From contig NW_017803856.1 in NCBI RefSeq assembly GCF_001625305.1, positions 114,188 through 178,187 on the forward strand: DNA of 64,000 bases. Direction: 5' to 3'. The translations under genes and the position numbers were made by a program. Origin of the DNA: Branchiostoma belcheri. Its lineage: Eukaryota; Chordata; Leptocardii; Amphioxiformes; Branchiostomatidae. The notes beneath the pieces were generated by a model, which did not search any database, was not told the DNA's origin, and was given only the letters and a program-made list of their open reading frames with translations. This document shows positions 10,990 to 20,900 of this stretch, piece after piece (within the stretch, counting starts at the first letter, position 1; each line of letters begins with the position of its first letter).

Positions 10990-12765
10990 TAATTATTGTC
11001 TGGTTCAGCTGGTGGTAGCCTTCCTGCAGCTGACCTGACACAGGTGCCAGATTCCATTTCTGTGAGGCAACAGTATACAGCACAGCAGCCTTCCAAAATA
11101 TTTTAAATACATGCTTCAAATCACCTCTCTTAAGTCCCTAAATTCACCACACGCAGCTTAAATGTGCCGGTAAACCATTTTACATGCCCACTTTCGCAGC
11201 GGTAGTGTGCTGTAGTCAGATAAAGGCGTTGTGACGTCATGGCATGAATCAGGTGACCCTGCAGCTGTTGTTGGACAGGTGCCACCTGGCGAGGCAGCTG
11301 CGCTTTACAGATCTCCCCAGGGACCCCTGAACTGACCGCAGGCAAAGAAATGCCGCATAGAACGGTTAAAAATACATTATTTCAGCCAAAAAATTTACTC
11401 AGAAAATGATTTTAAAAAATTTTAAAAATCTAAGTGATGCCACTTTAAAAATGCATTCGTAAAAATTCCTGAGGCGCCGCCAAAAACGGCCATTTTCCGT
11501 AAAGCAAAATCTCACACACTTCAGCTCTATTTCGCCAGGTGTCGCTACTGTACTGTAAAGTTTACAAGGTGAAGTTTTCATGACCATCATGATTGGAACA
11601 TATATTAGGTAACGGGGGGGGGGCGCAATCTAGTTGAGTAAAATTGTTTAACTTTACTTCCGTTTTGTTCAGGCAGTTTTTTTTCGTGTGTTCACCGTGT
11701 TTTGGTTCTGCACACAAAAGAGGGAAATGTATGTCGACCAAATGGGGAGGGGGGCATCGGAAAAAAAACATCGCCTTTTGGAACGAATATCAAGATGCCG
11801 TTATGATGTTTAAATATCTTTAGGCTTGTGGTTACAGTAGTTTCTAATTGGCTATTGTATGAGGTTTGTTTTGTTTGCATCACGCCCGGCAACTCAATGT
11901 TTAGATTCGTTCTATTTCACAAAAAAAAATATTTTACACTGGACGGGCAAAACTCAGCGTTGAAGTTGGAGATCGTTGGAGCATCGCCATCGACTGTGGG
12001 GCAAATGCCAGGATTACGCGCATGCCCATAGGGCCCCAAGTGTGTACGATTTTTGCATGTACAAAAACAGTGTAAAATTTCTTAATGTTGGGATCTGTTG
12101 CTTTTTTGGAACTGGATGTTATAGGTAAGGGTTATTTGCATTTGATTATGTAAAAAAAAAAAGGAGTTTGTGTCATGTTTGGTGTGTCCAGGCCAGAAAA
12201 GAAGTCCTGAGTTTCCACGCTATCATCAGCTGGTGATAGAGGTCAGAGGTCACTTCTGAAAGTTTGTGCTAGCGTTTAAATGCCTTTAGCAGTATAGGAT
12301 TTTTTTATATCAACAAAATGGACAGTTTTAGAGGCCGAGTGACCCTATGAATGTGTGCTTTTGATGCAGTTTCACTCAGGCAGGTGACTTTTCACACCTT
12401 CTTTCTTACATGTTTTCCATACATTTCAATGGGACAGTCCATTTAATACAGGTCTTTGCCCTGTGTGGGGAACGCCAGTACTACAGGGAATCCGCGACCC
12501 CACGGGGGCTTCGCTTTCGTGCCAGGGATGTGCTCTCGCGAGAATAGAATCACGGAATATGGCGACTGTATCTGGAATGAGGTCTATTAGTTGTTCATTA
12601 GCACATGATTAGCCTGACTAACCGCGCTCATGGCGGCCGCCCACCCGCCTCGAATGTTGCCGCCCCCAAGGGGTATAGGGGTCATTAGCCATTTTGTAAC
12701 AGAATGTGAACTGTATAGCAAAGAGAGAAATGAACTGTATATGTTTATATCATACCCGGGCCGCG
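10990..12765. other. No gene seen
   Basis: Mixed composition with G and A homopolymer runs (near 11613-11623, 11750 and 12153) but no exon with a plausible acceptor and donor plus a recognisable product. Confidence 0.5.
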
Positions 12766-12769
12766 ATAA

Positions 12770-12839
12770 CGTTCGATAACGGGTTCCAGACCGGGCCGTA
12801 CTTTACGGTACGGCCCGGTCCGGAACCGGTTATCGAACG
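12770..12839. repeat. 70-bp near-perfect palindrome (32-bp arms, 6-bp loop)
   Basis: Left arm 12770-12801 and right arm 12808-12839 are inverted copies with two mismatches around TTTACG. The arms begin CGTTCGATAAC and reach ACCGGGCCGTAC at the loop. GC-rich, so a stable cruciform or RNA hairpin is possible. No target-site duplication was recognised. Confidence 0.85.
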
Positions 12840-13026
12840 CTTCCATGGCGTCCATAAAACGATTCGAACGCGTTTCGCCCTAACCGCGTGTGCCCCTTTC
12901 GAAAATTCGAATACAGAATCTGGACGTTGGAATTGATGTTGTTGCATTTTAGGGTTCAGTGGCACCAACTTTTGGCTCATCTTTTATTGAAAGGCGTGTT
13001 TTCTTGGGTGGGTATGACATAAATAA

Positions 13027-13160
13027 AATACAACACGGTGTATTCCGCATCGCCCTCGGTCCCGGCCCTCCCGCGAGTCGGATCGCCCTCCGGCCTGCGG
13101 GCGATCCGACCCGCGGTCGGACCGATACCTCGGGCGATACGGAATACCGCGTGTTGTATT
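13027..13160. mobile_element. Foldback/MITE-like element, imperfect palindrome of about 134 bp
   Basis: The whole segment is an imperfect inverted repeat: outer ends AATACAACACG and its complement at 13150-13160, then GTATTCCG...ATCGCCC, with a GC-rich centre near 13095. The shape fits a short foldback or MITE-type element; family unknown and no clear target duplication. Confidence 0.65.
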
Positions 13161-13329
13161 CTATATGTACAACACCTATTCCCCTATTTCACGCACTTAA
13201 GTACTGTAGAAAAAATCATATTCCTTATGCGACTAGACAAACCACCCATCGAAAAACAGATCTGTACATTTATCTCTACAATAACCAAAAAGCGAGAGGT
13301 TGAATTTATATCACGATAGTTAGTTAATT

Positions 13330-13425
13330 TTGTATATGTTAACCGTGTCCATTCATCTTGTTTTGTTGTGATCTGTACTTAGCCAAGTGTGGCAGAAATG
13401 TTCAATAAAGGTCTTCATTCATTCA
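13330..13425 (+). mobile_element. Non-LTR retrotransposon 3' end with ATTC tail
   Basis: Ends in AATAAAGGTCTTCATTCATTC. The same ending occurs at 13604-13660 and, inverted, at 51404-51480. A shared 3' end followed by a simple-sequence tail is typical of CR1/L2-type LINEs or SINEs derived from them. Confidence 0.6.
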
Positions 13426-13584
13426 ATTAACGAGAGAGCTTGTGCAAACACACGCTAGCACACGATCAATGATTGAATCCTAACCACTGCACAGTGTTGT
13501 TGCTCAGTCTAAAATACATAACTTCCAAATCATATAATAATACCCGAGAGGAAGTCGAAAGTACTTGTTAATATTTACACCTAC

Positions 13585-13662
13585 TACAGAGTTTCTTAAC
13601 ATGTGACCTGTGCATAGCCCAATGGGGCAAACATGTACAATAAAGGTCTTCATTCATTATCA
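13585..13662 (+). mobile_element. Second copy of the ATTC-tailed 3' end
   Basis: ACATGTGACCTGTGCATAGC, then a CCCAATGGGGCAAA segment and AATAAAGGTCTTCATTCATT. Closely matches the inverted copy at 51404-51480, which reads GCCCCACTGGGC; more diverged from the copy ending at 13425. Confidence 0.65.
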
Positions 13663-13689
13663 TGTTCAAAAAGTGGCAATGGTTGAATT

Positions 13690-14085
13690 CAGTGGTATAG
13701 TCATGTATTGTCAGGTGTTCTGTCGAAGTGCCGAGTGGCTTATAACAATTGTTTTAGAATTATTATGACTTTACCTCGGCGATGTAGTGCGAGTGAAGTG
13801 TTTGTCTGTCACTATATTGACACATTTGAAACCAGGCGGAGGAGGATTTGTTATTCTTTTATAAAAAGATTATTTTCCTCCAACAACGCAACAATCAGTC
13901 GCTTAATAAATTCCGATGCCTTTTACAGGAATTCATTCTTTCGGAAGACCTACCATTTATTATGCTTTTAGGTTTCTTCCTGTTTTATTTGTATGTCTGT
14001 AGAGTTTTTGTACTATTTTAATGATGTATTGTACATGTGTTATATGGGTTTTTACCTGAAATAAAAAAATGAATAAATGTATTGT
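13690..14085 (+). mobile_element. LINE fragment: C-terminal end of reverse transcriptase ORF plus 3' tail
   Basis: The frame ending at 13971 encodes a pattern seen after the reverse transcriptase palm in CR1/L2/jockey-like LINEs: VAYNN.FRI...LPR..SAS..F, then RR..CYSFIKRL..SNN. It is followed by a short 3' region and an A/T-rich tail (CTGAAATAAAAAAATGAATAAATG). The 5' part of the element is absent, the usual outcome of truncated target-primed insertion. A dead fragment. Confidence 0.65.
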
Positions 14086-14119
14086 AAAAAGCTTTGTGCT
14101 AAATTACTTGGGGAAGATA

Positions 14120-14240
14120 TACACGATATATAAGTATAAGAAACATATAAGATATACACGATATATAAGGTTAACATTTATCTACGATATACACGATATA
14201 TTATATAAGGTTAACATTGATCTAAGATATACCCGTCCCA
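14120..14240 (+). repeat. Upstream minisatellite of gene A
   Basis: Three or more units of about 40 bp of the type CATCTAAGATATACACGATATATAAGG with a TTAACATT link. The same unit stands upstream of genes B (27525-27670), C (41470-41500, about one unit) and D (60225-60275, two units), so copy number varies between blocks. Confidence 0.8.
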
Positions 14241-14541
14241 CACTAACCACAGCCAGTATACCGGCAAATCATCCTGAGGTCATTCACCCCGTTACTATAG
14301 AGTACGTCATCGCGTGCGCTATGAATCATGGGAAACCCTACCAAACCCGTCAACAACCCTTCTCACCTGCGGACGTAACGGACCTGCTCTGTCTTCAAGA
14401 CGCCGTGAGAACTCACCTGTACGTCTTGTGACGTCAGATCTAACAGCTTTCGGTTCCTGGGGAGTCTAAGAGCCTTGCAGAGACCTTAACGACTGGGAAA
14501 AGTTCGTCAGACGCTCCCAAGACACTTCTGGAAAAGTTCAG
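14240..14541 (+). promoter_or_regulatory. Promoter and non-coding first exon of gene A
   Basis: A block conserved upstream of all four array members (also about 27670-27988, 41500-41799, 60270-60585). It contains a palindromic CRE, TGACGTCA, at 14429-14436 and a conserved CAG|GTAAAC donor at 14541, which would splice to the acceptor TTTGCGCTACAG at 14887. The coding start then lies 82 nt into exon 2. CRE binding by CREB/ATF factors is known for this motif; its use here is inferred from conservation. Confidence 0.6.
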
Positions 14542-14968
14542 GTAAACCCGGAAGTAACAGGTGTATAACTTTGCACCTGCCAGATGTAGCGGCGCTTGAA
14601 GTACACAAACTAAAGAAACTTTTACCACAGCCCTTAAGCACACAGATAAACTGTTCATGTTGAATGAATTAGAAAGTATTGACGCTATGTCTGTACGGCT
14701 GTGAAATTATCGTCCCTTTGTTGGTACAGTTTGATCTACAGTGTTCGGTAACGCTTTAGAGGCCATGATGTTGTAAACTTCAGACATGTCCTGAGCGCGC
14801 TGTACATGATGCTCGGTCTGTTCCACTACCATAATATTGTTTATGGAGAGAAATGATATATTTGTGGGGCCTGTGTTTGCGCTACAGGAAAGCACTAGAT
14901 CCATCTAGTCTTAGTTACGACAGTGTCACTAGCCAGGTGGTGTGTCTATCTGTAGGGTCAGACCAGGC

Positions 14969-17900
14969 ATGGACGGAAGAGAACAGGAGACAGTGGAGGA
15001 AGACGAAGAGTCCGGGTCAGAGGATTCCGGGTCTGAAGAGTCGGGGTCAGAGGATTCCTGGTCTGATCATGAAGAGGGCGAGGACGAGGATAAAGACGAG
15101 AAGGTTAAGTACAGAAAACATTTTAAAAAGAGAACTAATGTTACACACAGACAGGCCCCATATTGCATATAAACAGGCTTTTTCCTCGAGCCTGATATAG
15201 ATTGATCCGCCCGTAAGGTGGCCTCCTTGCGACAGGACGGCGCGGTAGTCTTTTTTTTACATTTATCTGTAGATACTTTGATGTTTGTTTTCAGATGTGT
15301 ACGTTTGTGCCATGTTATGTGTCTGTATACTATGGGCCGTTGAGTCTGAAATAAACAATAAACATATGTGAGCTATGCACAAATACAGGAGATAAATGAT
15401 ATATCTTTTTATAACTTTGCACTGAGAGACATGAAAGGAAGTGAAATATCAGTATGACGGATAAATGAAGGGATAGGTGTTGAATCTTGATGAGTGTTGT
15501 TCTGATTGACTGAGTGTTGACAGTTGTTTCTCCTGTTCCTGTCTGCCGCCGCTGTAGGCGATGTGGAAGGCTGCAGGGGAAGGAGACACGGACAGAGTGA
15601 AGCAGCTGTTAGCGGAGGGAGTCAACCCTAATGCTGCTGGTGGCTCTTTGGTATGATGCCATGTCTTTCGTCATTTTGCTTATATATGGTGATAAAGCAT
15701 TTAAGGCTGTGCAATGAAAATCAAGAGGCAGGAGGGGCAAACCGCTTATAAAAGGAACAGATGGGAAGGGCAAGGCCGCTCTGGTCGCTACATCCGTCTT
15801 CAGCTTTCAGCTTGTCTGTAACATATCCGTAACCTTTCACAAAACAAAGCAATATTTGGAATTTTCCACATTTGTACCAGTAGCTTCAGCAGCTCCAAGT
15901 TTACTTCTACTAGTTTACTTCAGCCCGCCATGATGTGTTTTACAGCAAAGAACTCCTCTGCACCAGGCAGCCAAGAATGGTCACCATGAAACTGTATCAG
16001 TTTTACTGACTGCTGGTGCAGATGTCAAGGCACGGGACAAGTGGGTAGGTAGACTAACTATTGTGCTACAAGAAATATTTTGTAAGATTTAACATTTATC
16101 TTCTACATAGCAATATAAGTGCTGACTACCCTTAGAACTGTTACCAACATAAGTGCACTTTTGTTCGTCCTGTTGTCGTGCTGAAGACCATCTGATGTGT
16201 TTTACAGCAAGACTCTCCCCTGCACCAGGCAGCCTGTAATGTGGCCCGGTTTACACTGGGCAAAATAAATCTGTCTGTCAAAACGGGCGGCGCGCTCCAA
16301 ATCGCCTAGGAGACTTTTCAGTTTACACACAAGGACTGTGGCTCCCGCTGCGTGCCGCTGCTGCGGCGGGCTGCGTCACATGAACCCTGACCCTGCTGCT
16401 CCGGATGTTTGAGTCCTTGTTTCTTCGTTAGAAGTTCTAATTTTATGGACTTGTTTTCGTTGTACCGTTCCTTTCGCATGCTTTTAGCCCGAATCTGCCC
16501 GAATGCCTCCTTCTTTCTACATGGCGCATAAAAATGTGTCGTACAGCTTGCGCCGCGACCCCCGACAAATCTATTTTGCCCAGTGCAACGGGACCTGTGT
16601 CAGTTTTACTGACGGCTGGTGCAGATGTGGACCCACAGAACATGGTGGTTGGTACACTGATTGCTGTGATACAAGAAATATCTTTGTGCCATTTTGTAAG
16701 ATTTGACATTTGCTGTTTAAAATATCACAAACACAAACACTGTTACCAAGATTTCATGGGGCACTTTTGTCTGTTCTGGTGCAGATGTGAACGCACGGAA
16801 CGATAACGGAGGTGGACTGACTACTTTATATCCGAAACATTTTCATGTCTTATAAGATTTGATATTCATCTTTTACATAACGGTTTACTTGCTGAATTCT
16901 GTTAGAATTGTCAACAAAATAACTGCACATTTGTCCGACCTGTCGTCATGCTGAAAGCCATTTGATGTGTTTTACAGCAAGAGTCTCCCCTTCACTGGGC
17001 AGCCTGGAGTGGTCACCATGAAACTGTATCAGTTTTACTGACAGCTGGTGCAGATGTGAACGCACGGGACAATGGGGTAGGTAGACTAACTATTGTGCTA
17101 CAAGAAATATTTTGTAAGATTTAACATTCATCTTCTACATAGTAATTTAAGTACTGACTACCCTTAGAACTGTTACCAACACAAGTGCACTTTTGTTTGT
17201 CCTGTTGTCGTGCTGAAGACCATCTGATGTGTTTTACAGCAATACTCTACCCTGCACCAGGCAGCCTGTAATGTGGCCCGGTTTACACTGGGCAAAATAA
17301 ATCTGTCGGGCGTCAAATCGCCTAGGAGACTTTTCGGTTTACACACAGGGACTGTGGCTCCCGCTGCGTGCCGCTGCTGCGGCGGGTGTGGCAGGCTGCG
17401 TCGCGCTGCGTCACATGAACCCTGACCCTGCCGCTCCGGTTCTTTGAGTCCTTGTTTCTTCGTTAGAAGTACTTAATTTTATGGACTTGTTTTCGTTCTA
17501 CCCTTCCTTTTGCATGTTTTTAGCCCGAATCTGCCTCCTTCTTTTTGTTTACACGCATAAAAATGTGTCGTACAGCTTGCGCCGCGACGCCCGACAAATG
17601 TATTTTGCCCCGTGCAACGGGAACTGTGTCAGTTTTACTGACAGCTGGTGCAGATGTGAACGCACAGAACATGGTGGTTGGTACACTGATTGCTGTGATA
17701 CAAGAAATATCTTTGTGCCAGTTTGTAAGATTTGACATTTGCTGTTTAAAATATCACAAACAAAAACACTGTTACCAACATTTCATGGGGCACTTTTGTC
17801 TGTTCTGGTGCAGATGTGCACGGAACGATAACTCTGGTGGACTGACTACTTTATTTCCGAAACATTTTTATGTCTTATAAGATTTGATATTCATCTTTTA

Positions 17901-20900
17901 CATAACGGTTTACTTGCTGAATTCTGTTAGAATTGTTAACAAAATAACTGCACATTTGTCCGACCTAACGTCATGCTGAAGGCCATCTGATGTATGTTAC
18001 AGCAAGACTCTCCCCTGCACTGGGCAGCCAATAATGGTCACCATGAAATTGTATCAGTTTTACTGGCATCTGGTGCAGATGTGAACGCACGGAACAAGTG
18101 GGTAGGTAGACTGATCGATGTGACACAAGAAATATTTCTGTATCATCTTGTAAGATTTGACATTCATCTTCTCAATCTTCTTACTTAGTGGTTTATTTGC
18201 TGTCTACAATTTAAACTTGTTGCCAACATGAAGCTGGTATGGATTAGAACGCATGGGGCTATACAGCATATTATCAACTGTCGGAATACATCATACATTT
18301 TTTGTGTCATAAAGCATGGGTTGCACATACATTATTATGCATATGGTGCACTCGTATATGTACAATGTGGGGCTATTTTCGTGCAACGCATGACACCGCA
18401 GCAAAACGCAACGAATGCGGAAGTACTGGTAACTACGCCATCGCATGGCAAAAAAGGCCAGGGGTCGATGACCTGATTAAGACACTAAATTGAAAAATAT
18501 TGTGCAAAAAATGTCAGCAGGATCTAAGTTGCAATGTTACCGTGATTGTCAATTATTAGAAACAACCAGTGTGAATGACAAAGGTAGGGAATGGTTTCAA
18601 GCGAGCTTGGAGTCAGTGAGTGATGTAAATATATACATTTATAAGGGGTTGCTATTTGATCATGCTAAGGATGAAAAATTACACTGTGAATTCCCCAACA
18701 GGAAGACACACCCCTCCATAACGCAGCTACACGGGGCCGCCCCAAGTGTGCGGAAATACTGCTGCAGCACGGGGCTGATGCCGGTCTCAGGAACGAGGTC
18801 AGTCAATTCTTCGGCTTCTTTGGTAAATAACTGACCACCAATCCAGCAATACAATATTGGCTTTACTTCTTTTGGAAGGAAAATCAAAAGTAAGGCTTTT
18901 TTTTTTAAATGATAATCCACTTAATTATATACATTACTGCTGAGGCAAGGAGGAAGCTGTTGTTGGAATAAACACACAAATCACGATGTGTTCTGATATT
19001 CCTGCATCGTATCACATAAACACCTACAAACCAATGTCTTTTTAGACAGGGGTTTTGCTGCTGTACCTACTGTATACTGTGTACTATATATATTATGTTT
19101 TAGATACATAATACATATTGTCTACTCATTCAGTCGTGTGTATTTCAAATATTTCAAAATTCATAAGGCTATAATTCACTGCATGTTCATTCCCAGCATG
19201 GTCAAACGGCGGAGGACATCGCTGCAGATGAGGACACACGTTACGCTGACCGAATCACTCGTGGTAGAAAGGAAATACTGAAGCTTCTCCGACAACAGGA
19301 TAATGTGAGTCGCTTCAAAACTTACGTAATGCAAAATCACAAAGTAAATTTCTTGTCAAACACATCGGTTCACAAACATCTGCTGATAATATCAAACTAC
19401 AAGTTGAAGATGATATAAGGTTCTTTTTTTAGTTCCCCTGGTACGCATGCTAGTATTTGAATTTTTGTATTCTGCTTGGCAGTTAGGACAGAGATGCATT
19501 TTATGACTATCATAAGAATTGCGAAGAACCATTTAGCTACAAGCGCAGTTGAAAGGCATGTGATCTATCCATAGAGATATGTATATGTATAAATGTACAT
19601 GTCTAATTTTAACATACTGCAATGACTAGAAGTGTTTCAGAAAGAATTGTAGAACCGCCCTCATACCAAAGAAAACTAACTTTCACGTGTACATGTTTGC
19701 AGGAAGTCTCCACGCGTAAGAAAGGCTACGATCCTGTACTCGTCCGGTTCTATGATGAAAGAGGAATGACCGAGGTGAAGAAGGATTGTCCGTTGATAGA
19801 AGAAGCAGCTAAGCAGAGCGGGAAAACTGTAGACCAAGTGAAGGTGTGTCTTTGTAATGATTGATTGATCTCTTGAGCTTAATCAGATGTATCTTACTAA
19901 ATCGTTTTGTGATGATAGAGATGAGGAGCTTTACCTGGTGTTGTTGGTGTAACTCGTGCGTTATTTTCTGTAGCAAGAGCCTTATAAAATCGTACTCAGT
20001 GCCTCAAATTAATTGTGATTCATCGTTTCGTTGTATCATCCGGGGTAACAGTAATGTTATTACCTTCGCTAAGAAGGTTATGTTTTTAGAAAGGTTTGTC
20101 TGTTTGATTGTGTGTGGTTTAGCAAGATAACTCGAGACGCAGTGTATGGATTGGAATGAAACTTGGTAGGTGGGTAGGTCTTCATGAGACCTAGAAATGA
20201 TTAGATTTTGGTCTCCCTGGCGGCTTTCCTAGGTACTTCAGCAGAACTTCCGGTTTTTATATCTCGTGATCTGGACATGATAGGGTCACAAATTTTAGAT
20301 GGCAGATAGCTCTTGGGATAGGGAAGAAGTGACATGAGTTTGGGTGCCCTATATATAGCTACTTGTTCTGGAACTACAGGAGCATTTGTTGACAAATTTT
20401 CGAAGGAGGATAACTCTAAAACCGGTTTCCGGATTGTCGTGATTTTTGGTAAGTAGGTAGTTGAAGTGATGCTTCACATAATCCAGAGCTGAATTGCATA
20501 ATCAATGAGGGAATTACATAAATCTGCATTGTTCGATAATAGAACTATGAAACACTTGTGAGATCTACTTGAAAACGAGAAAAAAAACACCTGAGGATAT
20601 ATATATATATATATTATGCAAAAGAGGACCTAATTTGCATAATTAATGACAAATTTTTATAATTTCATAGTTGTAACTGCTGGGAATTTCATACTTGCCA
20701 CATTTGAAATTGCATGTGAAAAAAGGTGAACATCAATAAACATAATTTATTCAAATCATGACCTCATTTGCATAATTTATGAGGGAGTTTTTATAATAGC
20801 CTTTTTGTTAAGATAAGTCTGTCATTGGGTGGAGAATAGGATCAACTAATATAATCCATGCAAATGAGGCTCTTATTTACAGAATCGATTAAAATTGTAA

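Larger units (their letters stand above)
15946..18002 (+). repeat. Internal tandem duplication of about 1.03 kb in gene A
   Basis: Units 15946-16977 and 16978-18002 each hold one intact 99-bp ankyrin exon, an intron starting GTAGGTAGACTAACTATTG, the MITE-split ankyrin exon and the relic exon. The MITE sits at the same base in both, so it inserted before the duplication. Confidence 0.85.

Noticed and set aside
16503..16706. 67-aa ORF starting in the MITE (also 17481-17735)
   Set aside because: Runs from the element into ankyrin code in the wrong frame; no family match.
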